This document shows, in pieces, positions 24,068-32,414 of a DNA stretch of 64,000 bases (its first letter is position 1; every line of letters begins with the position of its first letter). The position numbers were made by a program, and so were the translations under genes. Source of the DNA: Pontibacter sp. E15-1 (GTDB lineage Bacteria > Bacteroidota > Bacteroidia > Cytophagales > Hymenobacteraceae); assembly GCF_022601975.1 (NCBI RefSeq), contig NZ_JAKVIR010000029.1, positions 1 through 64,000 of the forward strand, given 5' to 3'. The notes below the pieces were generated by a model that was not told where the DNA came from, ran no database searches, and worked only from the letters and a program-made list of their open reading frames with translations.

Positions 24068-25168
24068 TTGGATTACAATTTCTATAGCATTTTAGGGGTA
24101 AGCCCGGTTGCCTCTGCCAAAGAAGTGAAGGTTGCTTACAAGCAACTCGCGCTTAAATACCACCCCGACAGGAATCCCGGGAACACGCGGGCTGAGGAAC
24201 TGTTTAAGCTCGTGAACACGGCCTACCAGACCCTGTCTAACCCGACCAAGCGCGCCCGCTACGACATCCGCCTGCAACTGCAGCGCCAGCGCCAACATGC
24301 CATGTCGCAGCGCCAGGTTACCTACCACGACCCGCGCTACGCGCCTACGCGCCCACCGGCAGGCGTGGCCGAGCGCCACTACCGCAAGATAAAGCGCAAA
24401 GACAACCGCTTCTCGCGCAAAGACTGGTACATCACGTTCGGCTTTGTGGCGGGGCTTTTCTTTTTCAGCCTGCTGCTGAAAATGGCCATGGACCACATCA
24501 CAGGCGAGGACAAGTACAAGACAGCCCTGACTTATATGGGCGACGGAAAATACACCAGCGCCCACCGCCTGCTCACCGATGCCATTCATTTCATGCCCGA
24601 TAATGCGGCGGCCTACGAGGCCCGTGCAGACATCGCGCTCAACAACTTCGAGGATTACAAAGCGGCCCTGCGCGACCTGGATAAGGCCATTGCCTTGCGG
24701 AGTCGGCCCTCGGCCCAGCTATACTATATGCGCGGGCGCTGCAGGCAGCAACTGGAGCAGTATCAACTGGCCCAACAGGATCTGTCGAGAGCCATTGAAC
24801 TGGACGCAGAACTTTGGGTGGCCTATCTGGCGCGTGGAGAGGTGCGCCTCTTTTACCTGAAAAAGTATGAGGCGGCCATCGCGGATTTATCTGCCTTTCT
24901 AAAAAACAGCGGCAAGGGGCCGGCTCGCGTGAGTGCCCTAACCTCGCGGGGCTTTGGCTATTTCAAGCTGGGGGATTATGTGCTGGCAGAGCAGGACTAC
25001 CGCGAGGTGCTTGCCCTGGACAAGGAAAACGGGCGGGTATACTACCTGCTGGGGCGGCTGGAGCTGGCGCAGATGCAATCAGACACAGCCTGTGCCCATT
25101 TCTCGGAGGCTTACCAACTGGGCTATTCGGCGGGCCTGGCCGAGTACCGCGCCAACTGCGAGAACTGA
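24068..25168 (+). CDS. J-domain and TPR membrane protein
   Basis: 366 residues. The N-terminal J domain (2-68) carries HPD at 32-34, the motif that stimulates DnaK ATPase. A basic linker, one membrane segment (about 121-141) and several TPR repeats follow (AYEARADIALNNFEDYKAALRDL and similar, about 175-355). The arrangement would place the J domain in the cytoplasm and TPRs across the membrane. The start is TTG at 24068: a stop codon lies eight codons upstream and no ATG intervenes. It is not a classical DnaJ, as zinc and substrate domains are missing. The partner substrate is unknown. Confidence 0.9.
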   Translation: MDYNFYSILGVSPVASAKEVKVAYKQLALKYHPDRNPGNTRAEELFKLVNTAYQTLSNPTKRARYDIRLQLQRQRQHAMSQRQVTYHDPRYAPTRPPAGVAERHYRKIKRKDNRFSRKDWYITFGFVAGLFFFSLLLKMAMDHITGEDKYKTALTYMGDGKYTSAHRLLTDAIHFMPDNAAAYEARADIALNNFEDYKAALRDLDKAIALRSRPSAQLYYMRGRCRQQLEQYQLAQQDLSRAIELDAELWVAYLARGEVRLFYLKKYEAAIADLSAFLKNSGKGPARVSALTSRGFGYFKLGDYVLAEQDYREVLALDKENGRVYYLLGRLELAQMQSDTACAHFSEAYQLGYSAGLAEYRANCEN

Positions 25169-25282
25169 GCATGCATAGCGTTACGCTGGCTGCGAAGAGG
25201 GGAGGACTGCGGTGCAATTAAATTTGCAGCCCACGCGCGCAAAACACGGTTAGCAGAACAAGCGAAAAGGCCTTTAAACAGA

Positions 25283-25310
25283 AAACCCCCACGTTTTCAC
25301 GTGAGGGTTT
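25283..25310 (-). terminator. Terminator of tRNA-Phe
   Basis: AAACCCCCACG and CGTGAGGGTTT pair with one mismatch around a short loop. On the minus strand the stem is followed by TTTTC, just after the tRNA 3' end. Confidence 0.6.
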
Positions 25311-25314
25311 GCAG

Positions 25315-25387
25315 TGGTGATGATTGGAATCGAACCAACGACACAAGGATTTTCAGTCCTTTGCTCTACCAACTGAGCTACATCACC
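25315..25387 (-). tRNA. tRNA-Phe (GAA)
   Basis: 73-base cloverleaf on the minus strand. Acceptor arm GGTGATG/CATCACC, D arm AGCTCAGTTGGTAGAGC, anticodon stem AAGGA/TCCTT with loop CTGAAAA (anticodon GAA), and T arm with GGTTCGATTCC. The discriminator base is A, and CCA is not encoded. It stands alone, with its own promoter and terminator. Confidence 0.97.
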
Positions 25388-25423
25388 AGCTCTTGTTGTG
25401 TCCCCCTTTTCCGTAAGGGTATG

Positions 25424-25454
25424 CAAAAGTAGCAACCAATTTTGAAGTAGCAAA
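25424..25454 (-). promoter_or_regulatory. Promoter of tRNA-Phe
   Basis: On the minus strand TTTG (25451-25454), a 19-base spacer and TACTTTTG (25424-25431): an exact match to the Bacteroidota consensus, 36 bases ahead of the tRNA 5' end. Confidence 0.75.
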
Positions 25455-25555
25455 TATTATCCTGAAAATTATTTTAAAAAATGCCCCAGCGTACATTATT
25501 CTCAATATTCTGCTATCTTTAGCTATAAATTAGTATGTATAACGAATAGTTTGCC

Positions 25556-26926
25556 GTGATAGGAATAGAGAACATTGTCTTTTTGCTTGTGGCTGCCCTG
25601 GGCATTGGCCTGTTTGTGTGGCAGATCCGCAAAATCCGTAAAAACGTGCTCTTGGGCCGCGATGTGGAGTTGGCAGACAACCCCTCGGAGCGCATCAACA
25701 AAACGCTGCTGGTAGCCTTTGGGCAGCAGAAAATGTTCAAGCGCATGCTGCCGGCGGTCCTGCACCTGTTTGTGTATGTGGGCTTTTTGGTGATCAACAT
25801 CGAAGTGATCGAGATCCTGATCGACGGCATTTTCGGCACGCACCGCATCCTGGGTTTCGCGGGCATACTCTACAGCGGCCTGATGGCTGTGAACGAGGTG
25901 CTGGCGGCGCTGGTGATCGTGGCCTGCGCGATTTTCCTGTGGCGCCGAAACGTAACCGAACTGCCCCGCCTGAAAGGGGTGGAGATGCGCGCCTGGCCAA
26001 AGATGGACGCCAACATTATCCTGATCGTGGAGATTGTGCTTATGGTGGCGCTGTTCGTGTTCAATATCTCCGACCTGAAGCTGGCACAGCTGCGAGGCGC
26101 GCACATAGCGGGCGCATACCCCATCAGCTCGCTGCTGGTGGATGCCCTGGGCAGCGACGAGGCATCGTTGCATGTGATCGGGCGCGTGGGCTGGTGGTTC
26201 CATATACTGGGTATCCTGGCGTTTATGAACTACCTGCCAAGCTCCAAGCACTTCCATATCATCATGGCGTTCCCGAACGTGTATTACTCTAAGCTGGTGC
26301 CCAAGGGCAAGTTCACGACCAACCCCGCCATTACCCAGGAAATTAAAGCGATGCTGGACCCCAGCTTCCAGCCGCCTGCTCCTGAACTGGACGCCGAAGG
26401 CAACCCGATCATCCAGCGCTTCGGTGCCAAGGACGTGGAGGACCTGACCTGGAAGCAGCTGATGGACTCCTATACCTGCACCGAGTGCGGGCGCTGCACC
26501 TCGGTGTGCCCGGCCAACCTGACAGGCAAGCTGCTCTCGCCGCGTAAGATCGTGATGGACACCCGCGACAGGATGGAGGAGAAAGGCGAGCACCCGGCTA
26601 TATACCACCCCAACCACTACAAGGAAATGGGGGTAGAGCGCGTAGACGTGACCGAGGAGAAGACGCTGCTGCGCGGCTATATCACGCCGGAGGAACTGTG
26701 GGCCTGCACAAGCTGCAACGCCTGCGTGGAGTCCTGCCCGGTAAATATCGACCAGCTGTCCACGATCATGGACCTGCGCCGCTACCTGGTGTTGGAAGAG
26801 TCTGCCGCCCCGGCCTCGCTGAATGCCATGTTCACCAACATCGAGAACAACGGCGCGCCATGGGCCTTTTCGCCTTCAGACCGCTTCAACTGGGCCGATG
26901 AGTTGTATGTGCCAAGCAAGAATTAA
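25556..26926 (+). CDS. Membrane-bound 4Fe-4S protein (HdrC/NarI-like fusion)
   Basis: 456 residues. The N-terminal part has about five membrane segments, resembling the cytochrome-b-like NarI/DsrM domain. The C-terminal part carries two [4Fe-4S] motifs, CTECGRCTSVCP near residue 307 and CTSCNACVESCP near 383, as in HdrC or GlpC. It probably transfers electrons between a soluble dehydrogenase and the quinone pool; ETF from acyl-CoA oxidation is a plausible donor but is inference. The start is GTG at 25556. It is followed by a CCG-domain protein that would complete the module. A repeat-rich 120-base gap separates them. Confidence 0.88.
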   Translation: MIGIENIVFLLVAALGIGLFVWQIRKIRKNVLLGRDVELADNPSERINKTLLVAFGQQKMFKRMLPAVLHLFVYVGFLVINIEVIEILIDGIFGTHRILGFAGILYSGLMAVNEVLAALVIVACAIFLWRRNVTELPRLKGVEMRAWPKMDANIILIVEIVLMVALFVFNISDLKLAQLRGAHIAGAYPISSLLVDALGSDEASLHVIGRVGWWFHILGILAFMNYLPSSKHFHIIMAFPNVYYSKLVPKGKFTTNPAITQEIKAMLDPSFQPPAPELDAEGNPIIQRFGAKDVEDLTWKQLMDSYTCTECGRCTSVCPANLTGKLLSPRKIVMDTRDRMEEKGEHPAIYHPNHYKEMGVERVDVTEEKTLLRGYITPEELWACTSCNACVESCPVNIDQLSTIMDLRRYLVLEESAAPASLNAMFTNIENNGAPWAFSPSDRFNWADELYVPSKN

Positions 26927-26930
26927 GTTT

Positions 26931-27029
26931 TAGACATAAGACATTAGACACAAGATTTTAGACTGTATTAAAGGCGAAGGCAAATTTCTAAGAGAATGTC
27001 TTGCGTTTTATGTCTTGATACTTGTGTCC
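26931..27029. repeat. Inverted degenerate string between the two Fe-S genes
   Basis: The words GACACAAG and AAGACAT on the left (26931-26970) recur as complements (ATGTCTT, CTTGTGTC) on the right (26996-27029), giving an imperfect hairpin. The right half supplies a spurious upstream start for the next gene. Confidence 0.5.
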
Positions 27030-27046
27030 TTTTCAAAAAGAATCAG

Positions 27047-27868
27047 ATGGAAGAGAATAAAAGATTAGTGAAAGTGCCAACCATGGCCCAAATGGCTGCG
27101 AACGGCGAGGAGCCGGAGATTCTGTTCTGGGTGGGATGCGCCGGGGCCTTCGACGACCGTTATAAAAGAGTAACCCGTGCCTTTGTGCAGATACTGGAGC
27201 ACGTGGGCGTGAAATATGCCGTGCTGGGCACCGAGGAAAGCTGCACCGGCGACCCGGCCAAGCGCGCGGGCAACGAGTTCCTGTTCCAGATGCAGGCCAT
27301 CACCAACATAGAGGTGCTGAATGCCTATAACGTGAAGAAGATCGTGACGGCCTGTCCGCACTGTTTCAACACGCTTAAGAACGAGTACCCAGATTTAGGC
27401 GGCAATTACGAGGTGATTCACCACTCCACGTTTCTGCAGCAGCTGATTAACGAGGGCAAGGTGGCAGTAGCGGGCGGCGAGGCTTTTAAAGGCAAGCGCA
27501 TCACTTTTCACGACTCCTGCTACCTGGGCCGCGCGAACAATATCTACGAAGCGCCCCGCGAGGTGCTGGCCGCGCTGGATGCTGACCTGGTGGAGATGAA
27601 ACGCAGCCGCGCGAACGGCCTTTGCTGCGGCGCAGGCGGCGCACAGATGTTCAAAGAGCCGGAGCCGGGTGCCAAAGACATCAACATAGAGCGCACCGAA
27701 GAGGCACTGGCCACACTGGGCACCGCCGGGAAAGGGGTGATCGCCACGGCTTGCCCGTTTTGCATGGTGATGATGAACGACGGCGTGAAGAACAAGGAAC
27801 AGGAAGAGAACGTACAAGTTTTCGACATCGCAGAACTGATCGCGCAAGCCGAGGGGCTTGGGAAATGA
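27047..27868 (+). CDS. CCG-domain (HdrB/HdrD-like) Fe-S oxidoreductase
   Basis: 273 residues with two cysteine-rich CCG domains: VGCAGAFDDRYKR (C31), ESCTGDPAKR and ACPHCFNTLKNEYP form the first; SCYLGR, CCGAGGAQM and ATACPFCMVMM form the second. These bind an unusual Fe-S cluster in heterodisulfide-reductase and lactate/glycolate-oxidase subunits. The ATG at 27047 is chosen over the in-frame ATG at 26996, because the extra 17 residues derive from an intergenic repeat. With the preceding membrane protein it forms a two-gene redox module. Its real electron donor is not evident here; a true HdrA flavoprotein is absent. Confidence 0.88.
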   Translation: MEENKRLVKVPTMAQMAANGEEPEILFWVGCAGAFDDRYKRVTRAFVQILEHVGVKYAVLGTEESCTGDPAKRAGNEFLFQMQAITNIEVLNAYNVKKIVTACPHCFNTLKNEYPDLGGNYEVIHHSTFLQQLINEGKVAVAGGEAFKGKRITFHDSCYLGRANNIYEAPREVLAALDADLVEMKRSRANGLCCGAGGAQMFKEPEPGAKDINIERTEEALATLGTAGKGVIATACPFCMVMMNDGVKNKEQEENVQVFDIAELIAQAEGLGK

Positions 27869-28115
27869 TTGTTGGCTGGTAATTGTTGATTGCTAAATCG
27901 TTAGTTGTACAAAATCATATATAACTCTCCATTTAAAATTCAGATCATATATAATTTGATCCTCCCCTTTGAAGCATGTAACTATATTGGAATGAAGCAC
28001 AAAGCCATATATGGAGGAGATAGTAAGCGATATGCATTCTAAAAGGCAATCAACAATTTAACCATGCAGCCATTTAACCATATAGCCATTTAACAATCAG
28101 CAATCAACAAGTAAT
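27869..28115. repeat. Spacer made of degenerate CCATTTAAC / GATTGCTAAAT strings
   Basis: No gene. The left end (TTGTTGATTGCTAAATCG) and right end (CAATCAGCAATCAACAA) are mutually complementary, with repeated CCATTTAACC words just before the next start codon. The middle carries ATATATAACTCTCCATTT and CCATATATGGAGGAGATAG, the latter similar to sequence near 1085-1105. Confidence 0.55.
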
Positions 28116-28598
28116 ATGTATATTCCTCTGAACGAATTGCCGCCCCATGCCCGCCTCTGGATATACCAGGCCAACAGGGCGTTAACGGCAGATGAGCAGG
28201 CTAAAATAAAACCAATGCTGCAGCGTTTTGCAGAAGAGTGGAGCAGCCACGGCCGGGAGTTACAGGCTTCGGCGGAGCTGCTGCACGACCAGTTTCTGGT
28301 GCTGGCCAACAACGAGACGGCCTCCTCGGCCAGCGGATGCTCCATTGATAAATCCGTGGCTTTTGTGCGCGAGCTGGAGCAACTGCTGCAGGTAACGTTT
28401 TTTGACCGTACCCGGCTGGCTTTTCTGAAGGAGGGCGAGGTGGCGCTTGTGGGCATGCAGGAGATGAAAGGCAAAGTGGCCGCAGGCGACATTGATGAGA
28501 ACACGCTATATTTTGATACTCTGGTAAATAATCTCGGAGAGTTACAGGCGGCCTGGCCACGGCCAGCCGGCACCAGCTGGCTTTCCCGTTACTTCTGA
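28116..28598 (+). CDS. Conserved Bacteroidota protein of unknown function
   Basis: 160-residue soluble protein beginning MYIPLNELPPHARLWIYQANR. Homologues are often labelled ABC transporter ATPase, but no Walker A, signature or Walker B motif is present, so that name should not be trusted. Phrases such as LLHDQFLVLANNE, SGCSIDKSVAFVREL and VNNLGELQAAWPRPAGTSWL look conserved. A cysteine (in SGCSID) followed by an aspartate may form a site. It lies 28 bases upstream of the PorE-like lipoprotein gene and probably shares its transcript, hinting at an envelope-related role. Confidence 0.8.
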   Translation: MYIPLNELPPHARLWIYQANRALTADEQAKIKPMLQRFAEEWSSHGRELQASAELLHDQFLVLANNETASSASGCSIDKSVAFVRELEQLLQVTFFDRTRLAFLKEGEVALVGMQEMKGKVAAGDIDENTLYFDTLVNNLGELQAAWPRPAGTSWLSRYF

Positions 28599-28626
28599 TC
28601 CGGCCATACCTTAAAAAGACTTGTTC

Positions 28627-30573
28627 ATGCATTCAACGCTGCGACTCCAATATCCCGTGCGACAACTGAAAACCCTAAGCGCCTTCCTATTGCTGCTGCT
28701 GTTTTTAAGCGGATGTGCTGGCCAGTACCTCAGCAAAGGCGATAAACGCTTTGGAGAAGAGCAGTATGAGCGGGCCATAGAATTTTACAAGCAGGCACTT
28801 CCCAAGGCAGGCAATGCCGGGCTGGTAAACTACAAGATTGCGGAGGCCTATCGCCTGTCGAATCGGCTGGCGGAGGCATCGCCCTTCTACAAAGCCGCGC
28901 TAGACGCCAATTTCCGCAAAGAAGACACCTACTACTATTATGGGATGGCCCTGAAAGCTAACGGGCAGTATGAAGAGGCCCTGCGACAGCTAAAAGACTA
29001 TGCGCGCATTGGCACCAGCACACGGCTGAAGGCACTTGCCGTACGCGAGGTGGAGAACCTGAGCACGCTGAGCACCATCCTGCAGAAAAGCTCGCCATAC
29101 AGTGTTCAGAGCCTGGAGGCCCTGAACACGGAGGCCTCGGAGTTTGCGCCATACGTACTGGAAAATGAGCTGGTCTTTTCCTCCACACGCGGGCCTGGCA
29201 AAGAGTATATGGGCAACGGAGAGGGTTTTCTGAACCTATACGCCACTACCCTCACCGACTCTGCCGCCGAGATGGGCGGCGCTGTGCGGGCTTATGAGGG
29301 CATCAACAAAGAAAACATACATGATGCCCTGGCTACCTTCACCAACGAAGGCCGCACCATGATTTTTGCCCGGGGCAACGAAGGCACCAAGAAAGGCCGC
29401 CAAAACGTGGACCTCTTCCTCTCCAACCTCCGCTCCGGCACCTGGACCGAGCCCCAGAAACTGAGCATCAGCGACCGGGATGCCTGGGACTCTTCGCCGG
29501 CTTTCTCGCCGGATGGCAAGACGCTTTACTTTTCCTCCAACCGCAAAGGTGGCCTGGGCGGAAACGACATCTATAAAACAACCCTTGATGACAACGGCCG
29601 CTTCTCCAGACCGGAGAACCTCGGGCCGGACATTAACACGCCGGGCAACGAGAGCTTTGTGTCGGTAGGCCCGGATGGTACACTGTACATTGCCTCAGAC
29701 GGCTTGCCTGGGCTGGGCAACCTCGATTTGTTCCAGGTTGAGGACGGCAAGCCCGTGAACATGGGCCCGCCCATCAACTCGCCGGGCGACGACTTCGGGA
29801 TATACATAGGCAAGGGCAACATGGGCTTTTTCTCCTCTAACCGATCAGGCGGCAAGGGCGGCGACGACCTCTACCGGTTTGTGAAAAGCGCCCGCAAGCA
29901 GGTCAACTTCTTTGTGGATGGAACCCTCTACCAGCTTCGGGACGGGGCCCGGCAGCGTGCCACGGTGCCAAACAGCGCAGTGGTGCTGCAAAGCGAGCGG
30001 GGTGAGGTGCTGCGCACCGCTACCACAAACGCGAACGGGCAGTTCACATTCGCCCTCGACTCGGCCACTGCATACGCTTTAGTCGCCGAAAAGTCCGGCT
30101 TCTTCACGGCCCGCCAGCAGATCACGACCGTAGGCAAAATGCCCACGCAGGAGGAACTGACAGCAGAGCAGAACGAAGTGCGCCTGACGGCAACACTGGT
30201 GCTGAATGAGATTGTGAAGGAGAAGGCCATCGTGCTCGACAATATATTCTACGACTTCGACAAAGCCGACATCCGTCCGGATGCCGCATTGGAGCTGGAC
30301 AAGCTGGTGCAGGTGCTGAAAGACAACCCCGGCATTTCGATAGAGCTGAGCTCGCATACCGATGCCCGGGGCACTGACGCCTACAACCAGGATCTGTCGC
30401 AGCGCCGCGCCGAGTCTGCCGTGGAGTACATCATTTCGCAGGGCATCGACCGCGACCGCATTACGGCGAGGGGGTATGGCGAGAGCCGCCTGGTAGTGAA
30501 AAACGCCACCACAGACGAAGCGCATCAGCGCAACCGCCGTACCGAATTCAAGGTGGTGCGTATACAGGAGTAA
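28627..30573 (+). CDS. PorE-like OmpA/PD40/TPR lipoprotein
   Basis: 648-residue lipoprotein with lipobox LSGC at 27-30. Domains in order: TPR repeats (about 35-140), a PD40 beta-propeller (about 160-420; repeated SPAFSPDGKTLYFSSNR-type blades), a carboxypeptidase-regulatory-like beta domain (about 445-515), and an OmpA C-terminal peptidoglycan-binding domain (about 535-645; IELSSHTDARGTDAYNQ). This is the architecture of PorE, which anchors the type IX secretion system to peptidoglycan. The ATG at 28627 is preferred to a TTG six bases upstream. Other OmpA/PD40 lipoproteins share part of this layout, so PorE identity is likely but not certain. Other T9SS genes are not in the window. Confidence 0.85.
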   Translation: MHSTLRLQYPVRQLKTLSAFLLLLLFLSGCAGQYLSKGDKRFGEEQYERAIEFYKQALPKAGNAGLVNYKIAEAYRLSNRLAEASPFYKAALDANFRKEDTYYYYGMALKANGQYEEALRQLKDYARIGTSTRLKALAVREVENLSTLSTILQKSSPYSVQSLEALNTEASEFAPYVLENELVFSSTRGPGKEYMGNGEGFLNLYATTLTDSAAEMGGAVRAYEGINKENIHDALATFTNEGRTMIFARGNEGTKKGRQNVDLFLSNLRSGTWTEPQKLSISDRDAWDSSPAFSPDGKTLYFSSNRKGGLGGNDIYKTTLDDNGRFSRPENLGPDINTPGNESFVSVGPDGTLYIASDGLPGLGNLDLFQVEDGKPVNMGPPINSPGDDFGIYIGKGNMGFFSSNRSGGKGGDDLYRFVKSARKQVNFFVDGTLYQLRDGARQRATVPNSAVVLQSERGEVLRTATTNANGQFTFALDSATAYALVAEKSGFFTARQQITTVGKMPTQEELTAEQNEVRLTATLVLNEIVKEKAIVLDNIFYDFDKADIRPDAALELDKLVQVLKDNPGISIELSSHTDARGTDAYNQDLSQRRAESAVEYIISQGIDRDRITARGYGESRLVVKNATTDEAHQRNRRTEFKVVRIQE

Positions 30574-30593
30574 TCAGTGTAGCGCTACAAGCA

Positions 30594-30632
30594 AAAAGAG
30601 CCGCAGGAGTTAACAACTTTTGCGGCTCTTTT
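30594..30632 (+). terminator. Terminator of the PorE-like gene
   Basis: AAAAGAGCCGCA and TGCGGCTCTTTT form a perfect 12-bp stem with a 15-base loop, 21 bases after the stop. Confidence 0.85.
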
Positions 30633-30712
30633 GGTATCGTGGCACAGGGTAAGGTTGCGTTGGCTGTGGGGCTGTGTTTTGAAGAACTGGAGTGGGAACT
30701 AAACATATCTAT

Positions 30713-31591
30713 ATGAAAGCAATCCATGGTTCAGAAATGCGGCGGCCAAACAGCGGGGCGCCAATGTTGCTCCTGTTTAGCACGTTAATTCTTGCTCCCA
30801 GCAAACTCATCGCACAAGAAAGGCATTTCACGCCGCCTGCCCTGGCCATGCCGCTGCACACCCAAAAGAATCAGCTGCACGCATCAGCGGGGGTAGGCCG
30901 TGGAAGTGATCTTGCCTTATCGTATGCTTTTAGCAACCACATGGCCGTTTTCGCGACGGGCATACGCAACAGCGGAAGGGCAAGACGCATGACTTTGCTG
31001 GGAGGAATGTTAGGAGGAGGCCCCACCTTCTACGAGCAGGATGATTGGGCTTATACGGGAGGCATCGGGTACTTCTGGAAACCTGGCACCAACTCACCGA
31101 GACTATTTGAGACCTATATAGGAGCAGGCAGGTTCTTTGTTGGTAACTACCGCCACGCTGGAAAAAGAGGCGGATATTTTAGCTCAAGAACAAAGACGAA
31201 CTACTCAAGCCTATTCTGGCAGTTTAGCAATAGCAGGAAGATGAATAAATTTGAAATAGCCTATGGGGCGAGGCTCTCCTACTCAAATTACGATGACTTG
31301 TATTTCGAAAACGACGGAGGGATGTATAAGCCAACTGTAGCCAAAGGGCTATGGGGTATAAACATAGACCCTGTGGCAAGTTGCAGTTACCTGTGGCATG
31401 ATTTTAAGCTCAATGGCCAGGCCGGGTTCTCGTTGCCGGTTTTTGAGGCAGCGGCCGAAGAGACCCGTACCGAGTATTATTTAGGGGAAGAAATTGTAAC
31501 CACGGAATCAGCCAAATATGCCTTAGGGGCGTTGCTGGTGAGGCTGAGTGTGCAGTATACGCTTAACTTCAGCCCTAGGGTCACCCAGTAA
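30713..31591 (+). CDS. Hypothetical secreted beta-rich protein, probably outer-membrane
   Basis: 292 residues from ATG 30713 (a GTG 21 bases upstream is also open). A hydrophobic stretch (PMLLLFSTLILAPSKLIAQ, about 18-36) looks like a signal peptide with cleavage after AQ. The rest alternates aromatic and polar residues with repeated Gly, as in outer-membrane beta-barrels (LALSYAFSNHMAVFATGI, YIGAGRFFVGNYRH, GQAGFSLPVF). The C-terminus LVRLSVQYTLNFSPRVTQ fits barrel strands. No named family recognised. It lies between strong terminators, with the PorE-like gene upstream. Confidence 0.75.
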   Translation: MKAIHGSEMRRPNSGAPMLLLFSTLILAPSKLIAQERHFTPPALAMPLHTQKNQLHASAGVGRGSDLALSYAFSNHMAVFATGIRNSGRARRMTLLGGMLGGGPTFYEQDDWAYTGGIGYFWKPGTNSPRLFETYIGAGRFFVGNYRHAGKRGGYFSSRTKTNYSSLFWQFSNSRKMNKFEIAYGARLSYSNYDDLYFENDGGMYKPTVAKGLWGINIDPVASCSYLWHDFKLNGQAGFSLPVFEAAAEETRTEYYLGEEIVTTESAKYALGALLVRLSVQYTLNFSPRVTQ

Positions 31592-31695
31592 ACTCCCTGT
31601 GCTTCAGGCACTCGCTTGTAGTGCTTTTGGGCATTCAGGGAGTTTGCCGCAACTGCCCCGTCAGCTCCTCGCAGATGCGAACCAACTAACTTCCC

Positions 31696-32244
31696 TCATC
31701 TTATCAGGTATTTTACGCTGAGTCCCACTGTATTAATCCGTGAGAAGCCGATATAGTTGAAGGTGTCGGTATTAAGCCCTAGGAGCGTATGGCGGTAATC
31801 AAGAGATAGGGCAAGCGGGACTTTCGGAAATGTGTATTCTACCCCGATAGTTGACAGGAGCACGGCGCCAACCTGCATGTCTTGCCTTTCAAAGTACCGG
31901 CCACGACCGATGCCTACTGCGCCCACGCCAATGCCTGCATAAGGCCGCAGCCGATTGGAGGTAAGCAGTTGGGGTTGCCACAGATAGTGCAGAGAGGCCT
32001 GGAAAGATTCCTGGAAGCCCAGCTTGCCCACCTGCAACTCCAGTGCGGTTTCCGGTTTTACAAAATACTTCAGTCGTAGCTCGGGCAATGTGCCTGCAGG
32101 GCCACCAGTGCTGACCCGCAAGCCAGCAGAAAACTTGTAGGGCGCCACGGCCTGAGGTCTGGAGGTGGGTATATCTTGGGCGCGCAGGGGAGAGGCTGCC
32201 AGCGCCAACGCACTCAGCAAGGGGAGAATCAGTTTGTTTTTCAT
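31696..32244 (-). CDS. Small outer-membrane beta-barrel protein
   Basis: 182 residues with a clear signal peptide (MKNKLILPLLSALALAASPLRAQ, 1-23). Eight-strand-type barrel sequences follow: FSAGLRVSTGG, LRPYAGIGVGAVGIGRG, STIGVEYTFP, LSLDYRHTLLG and the final VGLSVKYLIR. That last segment is the kind of C-terminal strand recognised by the Bam machinery. It resembles the OmpW/PorT-like small barrels common in Bacteroidota. Function unknown. Divergent from purM. Confidence 0.82.
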   Translation of the reverse strand: MKNKLILPLLSALALAASPLRAQDIPTSRPQAVAPYKFSAGLRVSTGGPAGTLPELRLKYFVKPETALELQVGKLGFQESFQASLHYLWQPQLLTSNRLRPYAGIGVGAVGIGRGRYFERQDMQVGAVLLSTIGVEYTFPKVPLALSLDYRHTLLGLNTDTFNYIGFSRINTVGLSVKYLIR

Positions 32245-32386
32245 GGGGATTCAGGGTTTATAGGATGGTTTATATATAGCAGGAGCCAAAATGGGGAGGA
32301 ATGGTTGCAGGCAGCATCGGAAAACAGTGAGACACGATATCTGCTTAATTTATACCCTTTCCTGGCGCGAATGCCGCCGTCTTTCG

Positions 32387-32394
32387 TAATTTTG
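32387..32394 (+). promoter_or_regulatory. -7 box of purM
   Basis: TAATTTTG, 20 bases before the purM ATG. The upstream 30 bases lack a clear TTG. Confidence 0.5.
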
Positions 32395-32414
32395 TAGGCA
32401 AACCATCCTGCGTT

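Noticed and set aside
25315..25387. tRNA-Phe as an integration (att) site
   Set aside because: No integrase, no direct repeat of the tRNA 3' end and no composition change next to it.
28116..28598. ABC transporter ATPase, the usual database label for this family
   Set aside because: No Walker A, LSGGQ or Walker B motif is present in the 160 residues.
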